From Lewinellaceae bacterium (GTDB lineage Bacteria > Bacteroidota > Bacteroidia > Chitinophagales > Saprospiraceae): DNA of 64,000 nt. The translations under genes were made by a program, and so were the position numbers. The stretch covers positions 434,001 through 498,000 of the forward strand of contig JACJYE010000003.1 of NCBI GenBank assembly GCA_020636255.1. The letters are read 5' to 3'. The notes under the pieces are model-generated. The model saw only the letters and a list, made by a program, of their open reading frames with translations. It ran no database searches and was not told the origin of the DNA. Shown in pieces: positions 8,129 to 16,967 of this stretch. The stretch's first letter is position 1; every line of letters starts with the position of its first letter.

Positions 8129-10090
8129 ATGAGGCTACTGCTACTCCATATATTACTGTCCATAGTGACGTTAACTGCCGCACAACCCCCACTAATTCCC
8201 AGGCAGGCCTTTTTTCAGGAAAAGGACCAGTACAACATCCGCCTGTCGCCCGACGGACAGCGGGTGTATTACCAGCGGCGGTCTGTGCAGGAAGGGCGCC
8301 TGTTTTACATCGAAACCCAGCGCCCCGGGCGTGAATTACACCTGGATGCCGGCGGTGCTCTGCTCGACTGGCAGCCTACCCATACCGGTGGTTTACTGGC
8401 CGTGGTGCAGCGCAAAAGCCAGCAACTGGCCTATCTGACCGATAGCGATCAGCAGGCCATCACCCTTTTCCCTTTCCAGCAGTTGCGCATCGAAGCCCTG
8501 AGCCCCAGGCGGCCGCGGGAGTTCGTCGCCTCCATCACCGCTGAAGCCGACAGCCTCAACGGTATCTACCGCATCAACTTCAATACCGGCGCCATGGAAA
8601 AGATCAGTGGGCCGCTGATATTTCAAAAGCTCTATTTTAGCCAGAAGCTGGATTTCTGCGCTGCGCGCATGCAGAACGATATCAACGGTTACTCCATCTA
8701 CCGCTTCGACGGCCGCGAATGGAACGAGGCGCTGCGTTGCCCTTTCGACGAAAGCCAGTTCATCGGCGGCTTCCAGGACGTGGTCAGCGTGAGTGCCGAT
8801 GGGCGTTATTTTTATGCCACCGACAATACCGGGCGCGACAAGACTGTGTTGCTCTCCGTTGAAGTGGCTACCGGCCAGCAGAAGCTGCTGGTGGCCGACA
8901 GCAAGGCCGACATCCTACCCTTTGGCGCTATGGTTGGCCCCGACGGGCGCCCCCAGATGGTGCTCAGCGTTTTCGCCGACGCCCGCCGCCATTTCCTCGA
9001 CGCCCGCGCCCAGGCCGATTTCGATTACGCCAACCGGCTGCTGAATAGCCAGGCCAGCTTCGCCGATGCCAGCGCCGACGGTAACACCTGGCTGCTACGC
9101 CGGCTCGACGGCGGGCCGATGACGTATTACCTCTATACCCGCGGCGACAGGAAGCTCACCAGGCTGTTCAGCGACATCCCAGGGCTCAGCGCTGCCCCCA
9201 TGGCCAGCCGCAGGGCCTCCGACGTCGTTACCAGAGACGGCTATAACCTGCCCGTCCACGTTTACCTGCCTCCAGGCGCCGACGCAGACGGCGACGGCCT
9301 TCCGGAAAAACCGCTTCCTACGATCCTTTACGTTCACGGAGGCCCCTGGGTTGGGGTTGTGCACTGGAACAACTGGTTCCACACCCGCAACTTCGAGCTG
9401 CTGGCCAACCGGGGTTATGCCGTCATCAACACCGAATTCAGAGGTACGACCGGCCTGGGCAAGCAGTTCACGGATCTGGGCGACCGGCAGTGGGGCGGCA
9501 ACATGCTTAACGACCTCCTCGATATCGCCGACTGGGCCGTGGAGGCCGGCATCGGCGACAGGGAAAAGCTCGGCATCTGGGGCTGGTCGTACGGCGGTTA
9601 TGCTGCCGCCGCGGCGCTGGCCTTTGCTCCCGACACGTTCGCCTGCGGCATCGCCATGTATGGCCCGGCCGACCTCGACGCCTTCCTGCGCATCCCATTT
9701 ACCGACAACAACATCTGGCGTACCCGCGTAGGCGACCCCAACACCCCCGAGGGCCAACAGCTGTTGCGCAGCTACTCCCCTACCAACTACGTAAGCCAGT
9801 TCAAGAGCCCTATACTGCTGACCACCGGCAGCAAGGACGGCCGCGTGCCACAACAGCAGGTGGACGCCCTGGCCCGGGCCCTGCACGATGCCCAAAAAGA
9901 AGTCGTGTATTTTTACTACCCCGACGAGGTGCACGATTACCGCGACCCCGGCAGCTGGCTCTCTTTCTGGGCCATCGCCGAACAGTTCCTGCACCGGTAC
10001 CTGGGCGGCCAGGCGGAACCGGTAAGGGACGGCCTGAAAAAAGGGAATTTCAAAGTGGTGTATGGCGAAGACTGGATCAATAACAACTAA
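8129..10090 (+). CDS. Secreted S9-family serine peptidase (prolyl oligopeptidase/DPP-like)
   Basis: A signal peptide (residues 1-19, ending LTAAQ) precedes a beta-propeller-like region and a C-terminal alpha/beta hydrolase domain. The nucleophile is Ser487 in GWSYGGYAAA, the acid is probably the Asp in TTGSKDGRVP, and the histidine is in DEVHDYRDPGSW. A DPADPDxDGLPEK-like loop precedes the oxyanion PTILYVHGGP. Family members cut after proline or alanine near the N-terminus of peptides, usually in the periplasm. I prefer the ATG at 8129 to a TTG at 8111, because it starts the signal peptide. It lies between an AraC gene and a metalloprotease-like lipoprotein, 6 bp from the latter. Confidence 0.9.
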   Translation: MRLLLLHILLSIVTLTAAQPPLIPRQAFFQEKDQYNIRLSPDGQRVYYQRRSVQEGRLFYIETQRPGRELHLDAGGALLDWQPTHTGGLLAVVQRKSQQLAYLTDSDQQAITLFPFQQLRIEALSPRRPREFVASITAEADSLNGIYRINFNTGAMEKISGPLIFQKLYFSQKLDFCAARMQNDINGYSIYRFDGREWNEALRCPFDESQFIGGFQDVVSVSADGRYFYATDNTGRDKTVLLSVEVATGQQKLLVADSKADILPFGAMVGPDGRPQMVLSVFADARRHFLDARAQADFDYANRLLNSQASFADASADGNTWLLRRLDGGPMTYYLYTRGDRKLTRLFSDIPGLSAAPMASRRASDVVTRDGYNLPVHVYLPPGADADGDGLPEKPLPTILYVHGGPWVGVVHWNNWFHTRNFELLANRGYAVINTEFRGTTGLGKQFTDLGDRQWGGNMLNDLLDIADWAVEAGIGDREKLGIWGWSYGGYAAAAALAFAPDTFACGIAMYGPADLDAFLRIPFTDNNIWRTRVGDPNTPEGQQLLRSYSPTNYVSQFKSPILLTTGSKDGRVPQQQVDALARALHDAQKEVVYFYYPDEVHDYRDPGSWLSFWAIAEQFLHRYLGGQAEPVRDGLKKGNFKVVYGEDWINNN

Positions 10091-10096
10091 CCAATA

Positions 10097-11143
10097 ATGC
10101 CCGATTACCTGCTTGTCATCCTTGCCTGCCTGCTGGCGCTGGCAGGATGCAAACCCGCAACCGAGAGTGAAAAGATCCGCCTGTCGGCCCACCAACATGT
10201 TTTCCTGCTGGACAGCCTGCAGGCCGCCGGCGCCATTAGCCAGGATGGGAAAGAAGGATATTTTGAAAAGGTACAGCCATTGGATATGGCCATCCAGATG
10301 AAGCAGCCTCTGGCGGAAGGAAAAACCAGGGAAGCCATGCTCGAAGACTACCGCGCTTTCCTGCGGGCCGACGTGGCCGGCTTCAGCCCGGAGGAAGAAG
10401 CCCTGCTCCGGCAGGTTTTCCAGCAGGCCTTTCGCCTGTGCCGCGGGTTCAGCTCAGCGCTGTTCCCGGATACCATTCGGTTGATCAAGACCAGGATGCG
10501 CCACTACGGGCCGGGGGTTTATTACACCCGAGAGCGCTGTATCATCATACCCGCAAACGAGCTGCAAGCTGACAATGCCGAAGCACTCACCGGCGTGATG
10601 CTGCACGAGTTGTTCCACATCTACTCCCGTTACCATCCGGAGCAGCGGGAGGCCTTATACCGGCTCATCGGTTTCGAGCGCCTCGCCCGGCCCCTTCACC
10701 TGCCCGACAGCCTGCAACAGCGCCTTTTGCTCAACCCCGACGGCATCGACTACCGCTATGGGATCGCCTTCGACGGCCCCGGCGGACGGGCCATACAGGC
10801 CGTGGGGCTCATCAGCGCTGCTTTCCCCGAATACAGCCCCTCGCACGCCCAGTACTTCGAATACCTCGATTTCCAGCTCTACCCCATCACCCGAAGCGAC
10901 AGCGCCTATGCGGTACAGGTTATAAATGCAAGCCAAAGCCCCCTCCCCCCCGTCGACAGCCTGCCCGGCTTTTTCCGCCGGATCGGCGACAACACCAGCT
11001 ACATCATCCATCCGGATGAGATACTGGCGGAAAATTTCGTATTCATGATAATGATGGCTGCAGGTGATCCCAATGTTGAAGCGGAGCAGTATTCAGCCCG
11101 CGGGCGTGAACTATTGTCGGGGATGGAGCGCATATTAAGGTAA
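10097..11143 (+). CDS. Lipoprotein with an HExxH zinc-protease motif
   Basis: The 348-residue protein begins with a lipoprotein signal whose lipobox is LAGC (Cys18). His170-Glu171-x-x-His174 in MLHELFHIYSRYHPE is a zincin motif. The acidic residues that follow (for example Glu in EREALYRLIGFE-like context) could supply a third ligand, but I cannot assign the clan. A C-terminal HPDEILAENFVFM segment is well ordered. It starts 6 bp after the S9 peptidase, so the two probably work together on envelope proteins or peptides. I do not recognise a named family; protease activity is inferred from the motif. Confidence 0.7.
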   Translation: MPDYLLVILACLLALAGCKPATESEKIRLSAHQHVFLLDSLQAAGAISQDGKEGYFEKVQPLDMAIQMKQPLAEGKTREAMLEDYRAFLRADVAGFSPEEEALLRQVFQQAFRLCRGFSSALFPDTIRLIKTRMRHYGPGVYYTRERCIIIPANELQADNAEALTGVMLHELFHIYSRYHPEQREALYRLIGFERLARPLHLPDSLQQRLLLNPDGIDYRYGIAFDGPGGRAIQAVGLISAAFPEYSPSHAQYFEYLDFQLYPITRSDSAYAVQVINASQSPLPPVDSLPGFFRRIGDNTSYIIHPDEILAENFVFMIMMAAGDPNVEAEQYSARGRELLSGMERILR

Positions 11144-11292
11144 AGGCAGGCAATGTAGTAGGGGCGGACTTAGCGGCCATTGTAGCTGACAAGCCGGCTA
11201 TTCCTGACTGTCTGACAATTCAAGTTCTGAATTTGTACTACAGCTTGACAAGACAAAGGCATCTGTTTTTTCAATATTTTCTATATAACATC

Positions 11293-11321
11293 AAATATTT
11301 ATTGCTTATCAATAAATATTT
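11293..11321. promoter_or_regulatory. Perfect 12-bp palindrome, candidate operator
   Basis: AAATATTTATTG (11293-11304) and its exact reverse complement (11310-11321) flank the 5-nt spacer CTTAT. The site overlaps the predicted -33 region of the downstream membrane protein/HTH operon, so autorepression by that HTH protein is the simplest reading. Confidence 0.65.
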
Positions 11322-11323
11322 AT

Positions 11324-11331
11324 TATTTTTG
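11324..11331 (+). promoter_or_regulatory. Bacteroidota -7 box for the DUF2975 operon
   Basis: TATTTTTG matches TAnnTTTG exactly. A TTG 19 nt upstream (11302-11304) lies inside the palindrome. The start codon is 27 bp downstream. Confidence 0.55.
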
Positions 11332-11358
11332 CGATGTAATTAAAACTCTGAAATCACT

Positions 11359-11838
11359 GTGAAAAGAATTTCAACTATATTTCTTCAGGCTGTCATCGTG
11401 CTTATCGGCATCGTGGCGCTTGCCATTTTGATCCGGTTTCCCTTAACCGAGGGAAGAGCCGCAAACTTAGACTTGTTCAGCATTTACGCTGACCCGTTTA
11501 TCTTGTATGGATACGCAGCATCCATTGCTTTTTTTGTTGCACTGTACAAGGCGTTCAAATTGCTGGGGTACATCGGACAAAATGAAGTATTCTCATTAAA
11601 CTCCGTTATGGCTTTAAAGAGCATAAAGTATTGTGCAATCGTGCTGAGTATTTTAATTGTGATAGCAGGACTATACATAAAGATATTCCACAATAAAGAA
11701 GACGACCCTGCGGGTTTTCTTGCCATTTGTATTGTGACTACTTTTGTCTCTATCGTAATTGCAACTGCTGCGGCAATATTTGAAAAAATCCTGCAGAATG
11801 CTCTTGATATGAAATCTGAAAATGACTTAACAATTTAA
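11359..11838 (+). CDS. DUF2975 four-helix membrane protein
   Basis: The 159-residue protein has four predicted membrane helices (about 8-28, 48-68, 90-110 and 122-145) and the overall pattern of DUF2975 proteins, which are typically paired with a small HTH regulator as here. It starts with GTG, giving MKRISTIFLQAV. The reading frame and flanks are clearly AT-richer than the neighbouring genes, suggesting horizontal acquisition. The HTH gene follows after 3 bp. Biochemical function is unknown; a membrane sensor that modulates the HTH protein is only an inference. Confidence 0.8.
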   Translation: MKRISTIFLQAVIVLIGIVALAILIRFPLTEGRAANLDLFSIYADPFILYGYAASIAFFVALYKAFKLLGYIGQNEVFSLNSVMALKSIKYCAIVLSILIVIAGLYIKIFHNKEDDPAGFLAICIVTTFVSIVIATAAAIFEKILQNALDMKSENDLTI

Positions 11839-11841
11839 GCT

Positions 11842-12069
11842 ATGCCAATTATTGTAAACTTAGACGTGATGATGGCAAAGCGAAAAATTTCTCTGACTGA
11901 GCTTTCTGAAAGAGTTGATTTGACATTATCTAACCTTTCTATCTTAAAGACGGGTAAGGCGAAAGCAATTCGTTTTAGCACCTTAGAGGCAATTTGCAAA
12001 GCGTTAGACTGCCAACCAGGTGACATTCTGGAATATGTAAATGATGAACAAGAAACAACAAACCACTAA
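11842..12069 (+). CDS. Small XRE/Cro-type HTH regulator
   Basis: The 75-residue protein is almost entirely one helix-turn-helix domain: SLTELSERVDLTLSNLSILK forms the recognition unit, and FSTLEAICKALDCQPGDILEY is the typical tail of the YozG/Cro type. It is coupled to the DUF2975 membrane gene, a pairing seen widely in bacteria. It probably binds the palindrome upstream of the operon. Base composition is AT-rich like its partner. Confidence 0.88.
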   Translation: MPIIVNLDVMMAKRKISLTELSERVDLTLSNLSILKTGKAKAIRFSTLEAICKALDCQPGDILEYVNDEQETTNH

Positions 12070-12199
12070 CAAAGCCTAAAACGTCCATAGCGGGCAGACG
12101 CACGCTCGCCGTTCTGCCAACCGCTATCCGGGAAAATCATCAACAGCGCTATGGAGGCTGTATCAAAAGAGCCCGCATCAGGAAACCCTGCAGAATAAT

Positions 12200-12365
12200 T
12201 AACCGCAAAGGCACAGAGAACGCGAAGAATTGTTCATAAACGCTGCGTTCTCTGCGCCTCATATGTTTGCAGAAAAAGAACCCAGAGGACGCAGAGAAGT
12301 TTTTCGCGGGAAGAGCTCCTTCTATACGCCCTGCTTTGCGCTTTTCTCCGCGTCTTTGCGCGGTT
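12200..12365. repeat. Intergenic inverted-repeat cluster of the CGCAAAG/CAGAGAACG type
   Basis: Four related arms alternate in orientation: AACCGCAAAGGCACAGAG at 12200, an inverted CGTTCTCTGCGCCTC at 12246, CCCAGAGGACGCAGAGAAG at 12281 and an inverted copy ending GCGCGGTTC at 12365. I recognise this as a dispersed noncoding motif. The interval 12070-12404 holds no convincing gene. Confidence 0.6.
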
Positions 12366-12404
12366 CAATATTTGCCGGAAAAACCTCAGAGCTTGTTTAG
12401 GGGC

Positions 12405-13463
12405 CTAGTTCCGCTTGCGCTTCACCGTTGTCGTGGTACGCTTACCGGCGGCGGCATTGCCGTTTTTCCCCCTTTTGGCGCCGGTAGCTGTCGTTTTCTT
12501 ACGGGTTACCGAGCCGTTCTCGCCCTGTGCCCGGGTAGTGGTGGTTTTTTTCCTGCCGGTTGCCACCCCGCCGTTTTGATTTTTCGCAGCGCCTCTGGCC
12601 GTGGTTTCCCGTTTGGTTACCTGCCCGCCGTTCCTACCCGTTACGGTAGTGGTAGTCGTGGTGCGGGCGCCAACGGCCTTGCCGCCGTTCTTGCCACGGG
12701 TAGCTACGACGGTGGTGGTCCGGGTGTGCACCACTTTGGAGGAGGTGCGGCGCGGAGTATAGACCCTATGCGCCGTAACGACGCGATGGGTCGTCACGAC
12801 GTGATAATGGGGCCGGTAAACGACGGTGCGGGTGTGGTGCCAGCGCCAGGGGTGGGGGCGCCAGGGCCGCCACCAGGTGGGGTAATACGCCCAGCGCCAG
12901 GGCGACACCCATACGACGTAATTGGGGCGGTACACGTAACGGACGCTGGGCCAGAGCCAGACGTTGACCACAACCGCCCTGACGTCGTATTCGGCGGTAG
13001 GGCCGCCTTTGCCGTTGGAATTCCCCTCTTCATCAAAAGGTTCCACGAGCACGCTCTCACCATAAATATCTTCATCACCCACGATCTGCAGGATAGCATT
13101 CTCGGGGCCCTGTTTTTCGATCTCGATCACTGCAATGTCCTGCGACTCTTCAGCGCTGACGGGCACCTGTAACACGATCGCGTGCGCGTCGCCTTCCATA
13201 TTGTCGGCCACCCGGATGTAGTCGATCTCCCCGTCTTCATTGAGGTCGAGGTTGTTGACGGCATTGTCTTCCGTGTTGAGCAGTTTTTCGAATTCTTCGG
13301 GTGACTGTGCTTTTTTGAAGAGCTCCAAAGCGCCTTCCAGGCTGAAGTGGTCGCCGGGCAGGCCGGTGCTATCGGCGAGGTCTACTTCCTGGGCCTGCAG
13401 GGCGGCAGCCCCCAGGAAGGAAATAGCAAAACTCAGAACGATAAAACAGTTTCGCATGGCCAT
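12405..13463 (-). CDS. Secreted protein with EF-hand-like loop and Trp/Arg- and Thr/Gly-rich repeats
   Basis: A signal peptide (to about residue 24, ALQAQ) is followed by a globular region of ~150 residues with one calcium-loop-like DLNEDGEIDYI near 73-83. Residues about 180-225 are dense in tryptophan, proline, arginine and histidine (WWRPWRPHPWRWHH). The last ~110 residues are basic and repetitive, with NGG or NGN separated by TTTT and RKK runs. Such composition suggests binding to polyanions in the envelope, but I know no function. A second in-frame ATG lies two codons in. Confidence 0.75.
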   Translation of the reverse strand: MAMRNCFIVLSFAISFLGAAALQAQEVDLADSTGLPGDHFSLEGALELFKKAQSPEEFEKLLNTEDNAVNNLDLNEDGEIDYIRVADNMEGDAHAIVLQVPVSAEESQDIAVIEIEKQGPENAILQIVGDEDIYGESVLVEPFDEEGNSNGKGGPTAEYDVRAVVVNVWLWPSVRYVYRPNYVVWVSPWRWAYYPTWWRPWRPHPWRWHHTRTVVYRPHYHVVTTHRVVTAHRVYTPRRTSSKVVHTRTTTVVATRGKNGGKAVGARTTTTTTVTGRNGGQVTKRETTARGAAKNQNGGVATGRKKTTTTRAQGENGSVTRKKTTATGAKRGKNGNAAAGKRTTTTVKRKRN

Positions 13464-13641
13464 AATGATTAGGTTTTGGGTTTAATTATTGAAATTTGTA
13501 CTATAGACATGGCAAAATACGAAAGGTTTAACGGCATGAAAACGACAACACCGTTTTTAGCACTTTCTTAAAACCCTTTCACACTTTGCACCCTTTACAT
13601 CATTTCCTATCAAACGCACGTTTACTGAAGAAAACAGCCAC

Positions 13642-14127
13642 ATGAAAAAGACCTTTATCCTGCTCCTCTTCCTCCCCTTATGGGCCGGCCTGCTGAACGG
13701 CCAGACAAAGGCCGACCTGGCCGACTGCATCAAGATCGCGCTTGCCAGCCCGGAGATGGAAGCTGCTTTTACCCAGGAATGGGGTGAAAAACGCCCCCTC
13801 TATCTCCAGAAGCCGGAGCGGCGCGATATCGCTCCCCAGCCCATCGATGAACTGATGGGGCAATTGGAGGCCGAAGATTTCAGCGGCTTTCAGTGGGAAG
13901 TCATGCCCGCCACCCCGGAAGCCATTCGCCAGCTGCCTGTTGACGAGCTGTCCTTTGGCGTACTCAATCTGGGCGCCACCTACCGCGAGAGCTGGAATGC
14001 CATGTCGCTTAACCTTTTCGTCGCGCTACCCCAATACCCACGCCGCTGGCTGGCCGGCTCCTTTGTACTGGCTAAAGAAGACGAGCGGTGGCAGATCGTA
14101 CAGAAAAGCGTGGATATCCGTCCGTGA
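13642..14127 (+). CDS. Secreted protein of unknown function, cotranscribed with pbpC
   Basis: A 161-residue protein with a clear signal peptide (MKKTFILLLFLPLWAGLLNG). The mature part has no motif I recognise. It ends in GSFVLAKEDERWQIVQKS, a strand-rich pattern like small periplasmic proteins. Its stop overlaps the GTG I prefer for pbpC in a GTGA arrangement, implying translational coupling and perhaps a role in peptidoglycan work. Confidence 0.7.
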   Translation: MKKTFILLLFLPLWAGLLNGQTKADLADCIKIALASPEMEAAFTQEWGEKRPLYLQKPERRDIAPQPIDELMGQLEAEDFSGFQWEVMPATPEAIRQLPVDELSFGVLNLGATYRESWNAMSLNLFVALPQYPRRWLAGSFVLAKEDERWQIVQKSVDIRP

Positions 14128-16538
14128 GGGCATCGTTCAGGCGCGTTTATGACTTTTTGATACGCCGGCATCCGCGCAAGGCGGCAGCAGCCCTGCTGCT
14201 GCTTGTCCTCCTGTACTGGTTCAGCCTGCCGCACCCCCTTTTCGACATGCCTACCTGCATGGTTCTGGAAGACCGGGAAGGCAACCTGCTGGGCGCCCGC
14301 ATCGCGTCCGATGGCCAGTGGCGGTTCCCGCAATCGGACAGCGTGCCGGAGCGCTTCGCCACAGCGCTGGTCGAATTTGAGGACCACCGCTTCTATTACC
14401 ATCCTGGCGTCGATCCTGCCGGGCTGGGGCGGGCCATGCTACAAAACATCCGCAACGGCCATATCGTCAGCGGCGGCAGTACGCTAAGCATGCAGGTAGT
14501 GCGCATGGCGCGGAACAACCCGCCGCGCACCCTTTGGCAAAAGCTGGTGGAGATGGTGCTGGCTACGCGCCTGGAGCTGGGCTACAGCAAGAAAGAGATC
14601 CTGGCCCTGTACGCTTCTCATGCGCCTTTCGGGGGCAACGTCGTAGGGCTGGAGGCAGCTTCCTGGCGGTATTTTGGGAAAAGCCCGGCGCTGTTATCCT
14701 GGGCGGAAGCCGCCATGCTGGCGGTATTGCCCAACAGCCCGGCCCTCATCCACCCCGGCCGCAACCGCGATGCGCTCATGGCCAAGCGCAACCGCCTGCT
14801 GGCCAGGCTGCAGGAAGCCGGCCATATCGATGCCTTCACCTGCGAGCTCGCCATGGAGGAACCCCTGCCGGAGGCGCCACACCCCCTTCCACGCCTGGCG
14901 CCACACCTGCTCGACAGGGCCTATCTCGAACAGGTCGCCACGGGGCGCTACAGCCGCTCGCGGGTGCGCACGACGCTGAACCTCGCCCTACAACGCCAGC
15001 TCACCAGCGTGCTGGAATACCACCAGCAGCGTCTGCGCGGCATAGAAGTACACAACCTGGCAGCCCTGGTGCTCGACGTAGAATCGGGGGAAGTGCTGGC
15101 CTATGTCGGCAACGTTATAGGCGCCGGCGAGCAACACGGCGAAGAAGTGGATGTGATCAAAGCGCCGCGCAGCACGGGCAGCATCCTCAAGCCCATGTTG
15201 TACGCCCTGATGCTGCAGGAAGGGCAGATATTGCCCCAAAGCCTGGTGCCCGACATCCCTATGCAGCTGAGCGGCTACCGGCCGGAAAACTTCAACAAGG
15301 ACTATGACGGCGCCATCCCGGCACGACGGGCGGTCATCCGCTCCCTCAATGTGCCTATGGTGCGTTTGCTGCAGTTATACGGCCTGGAGAAATTCCATTA
15401 CAACCTGAAAAAGCTGGGGCTGAGCACGATCAACCAGCCCCCCTCCTACTACGGGCTGCCGCTGGTGCTGGGCGGCGCCGAAGGCACCCTCTGGGATATC
15501 ACCAACGTGTACGCCTGCATGGCCCGCATGCTGGAGCATTATCCGGTGTACGACGCAAAGTACGACCCTTACGACTTCCGCCCGCCGGCCTATCTGCCCG
15601 TCGAAAAACAGAAAGCTCGCAAGCCCGATGGCCTGCAGGAGGCTCCCAGCCCTATCGGCGCCGCTGCCGCCTGGTTTGCCTTCGACGCTATGCAGGAACT
15701 GGAACGCCCCACGTCAGAAGGTGAGTGGCAGTACTACGAATCGAGCCGGCGCATCGCCTGGAAAACGGGGACCAGCTTTGGCTTCCGCGATGCCTGGGCG
15801 GTGGGTGTCGGCCCGAAGTATGCCGTAGGCGTATGGGCCGGCAATGCCGATGGCGAAGGCCGCCCGGGCCTGGTAGGCGTGCTGGCCGCCGCGCCGGTGC
15901 TTTTCGATATTTTCAACCGCCTGCCAGGTGGCGGCGCCTGGTTCAGCGCTCCGTACGATGATATGATCCGCCTGCCCATCTGCCCGGAAAGCGGCTACCG
16001 CAGGCTGGATATCTGCCCTGCCGATACCGTGTGGGCGCCGGCCTCAGCTACACGCTTAGGCGCATGCCCTTACCATCAGGTCATCCACCTCGACCCCAGC
16101 CTGCAATGGCAGGCCAATGCCGATTGCGAGCTGCCCTCGCGTTTGCAGGCGCGCTCCTGGTTCGTACTGCCGCCCGTCGAGGAATTCTACTACCGGGCCA
16201 AACACCCCGGCTACAAACCGCTGCCGCCTTTTCGGCCCGACTGTATCACGGCCGCTCAACAGGCGCCGGCCATGGAATTGATCTACCCCAAATATCCCAC
16301 CCGAATCTATGTACCCGTCGACCTCGATGGCAAGCCTTCCAAGACCGTATTCACCGTTGCGCACCGCAAGCCCGACGCCACGATCTACTGGCACCTCGAC
16401 GAGGCCTACATCGGCAGTACCACTACCTTCCACAGCTTCGAGCTGGACCCGCCTGAAGGCAAACATGTGCTAACGCTGGTGGATGAAGAAGGGCGGCGGC
16501 TGGAGCAGCCGTTCGAGATCATCAAAAAACCGAAATAG
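14124..16538 (+). CDS. pbpC: Penicillin-binding protein 1C
   Basis: This is a bifunctional glycosyltransferase/transpeptidase anchored in the inner membrane by a helix near residues 18-35. The GT51 domain has the catalytic Glu86 in EDHRFYYHPG and the GGSTLSMQVVRM and KKEILALYASHAPFG motifs. The transpeptidase has the SILK serine (Ser353, Lys356), SLN in RSLNVPMVRLL, and KTG near residue 547 in WKTGTSFGFRDAW. The C-terminal ~200 residues match the PBP1C-specific domain. I start at the GTG that overlaps the upstream stop as GTGA (804 residues); a GTG 36 bp earlier is also open. The alpha-2-macroglobulin gene often beside pbpC is not present here. Confidence 0.93.
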   Translation: MRASFRRVYDFLIRRHPRKAAAALLLLVLLYWFSLPHPLFDMPTCMVLEDREGNLLGARIASDGQWRFPQSDSVPERFATALVEFEDHRFYYHPGVDPAGLGRAMLQNIRNGHIVSGGSTLSMQVVRMARNNPPRTLWQKLVEMVLATRLELGYSKKEILALYASHAPFGGNVVGLEAASWRYFGKSPALLSWAEAAMLAVLPNSPALIHPGRNRDALMAKRNRLLARLQEAGHIDAFTCELAMEEPLPEAPHPLPRLAPHLLDRAYLEQVATGRYSRSRVRTTLNLALQRQLTSVLEYHQQRLRGIEVHNLAALVLDVESGEVLAYVGNVIGAGEQHGEEVDVIKAPRSTGSILKPMLYALMLQEGQILPQSLVPDIPMQLSGYRPENFNKDYDGAIPARRAVIRSLNVPMVRLLQLYGLEKFHYNLKKLGLSTINQPPSYYGLPLVLGGAEGTLWDITNVYACMARMLEHYPVYDAKYDPYDFRPPAYLPVEKQKARKPDGLQEAPSPIGAAAAWFAFDAMQELERPTSEGEWQYYESSRRIAWKTGTSFGFRDAWAVGVGPKYAVGVWAGNADGEGRPGLVGVLAAAPVLFDIFNRLPGGGAWFSAPYDDMIRLPICPESGYRRLDICPADTVWAPASATRLGACPYHQVIHLDPSLQWQANADCELPSRLQARSWFVLPPVEEFYYRAKHPGYKPLPPFRPDCITAAQQAPAMELIYPKYPTRIYVPVDLDGKPSKTVFTVAHRKPDATIYWHLDEAYIGSTTTFHSFELDPPEGKHVLTLVDEEGRRLEQPFEIIKKPK

Positions 16539-16542
16539 CCCC

Positions 16543-16627
16543 AAAAAAAAAACTCCTTCATCAGGGGAGGCTATTCGGATGAAGGAGCACTAACATACTA
16601 TGAGAAAACTACACGCTTAAAGATAGG
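16543..16627 (-). repeat. Hairpin/ATGAGA-box element E1
   Basis: On the minus strand a TATCTT box and AGTTTTCTCATAGTATGTT are followed by a 10-bp stem (16553-16562 with 16578-16587) and ten T (16543-16552). The hairpin plus T-run is a good minus-strand terminator. It belongs to a family with E2 and E3; only this copy has TATGTTAG rather than TATGTTTG. Confidence 0.8.
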
Positions 16628-16788
16628 TACATCCCGCCCCTTTTTTCCCGGGATTTATTATCCGGGGAAAGCGGTTTAGGATGCGGTCGATTATGGCGGA
16701 GAGTGGCAGGGAAGGAGGTGTTTGGGGCGGCCCCGTCGCCAGGTTGGCACGGTTTTGGGAATATACAGGTAGGCATCCTGCTACGGGC

Positions 16789-16865
16789 AAAAAAAAAACC
16801 TACACCCGATGGAAACAGGTGTAGGTAGAACAAACATACTATGAGAAAACTTTTACAAAGATATA
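16789..16865 (-). repeat. Hairpin/ATGAGA-box element E2
   Basis: This is the same architecture as E1 with a different stem (CCTACACC, 16799-16806, with 16818-16825) and ten T on the minus strand. Its conserved box reads TATGTTTG, a match to the -7 consensus, and a TTTG lies 17 nt upstream, a match to the -33 element. A transcript starting here would be a hairpin of only about 40 nt. Confidence 0.8.
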
Positions 16866-16967
16866 CCATTCAGGATTAGCCCGCCACCCATGCTTAGGCA
16901 CCGGTGCGCTGAGGGCAGCCAGTGGTGCAGATGGCCTAGGAAAAGGGAAAAAACGATGGGCTAAAGC

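Noticed and set aside
14088..14123. Earlier GTG start for penicillin-binding protein 1C
   Set aside because: Possible, but it would overlap the upstream gene by 40 bp; the GTGA-coupled start gives a normal cytoplasmic N-terminus.
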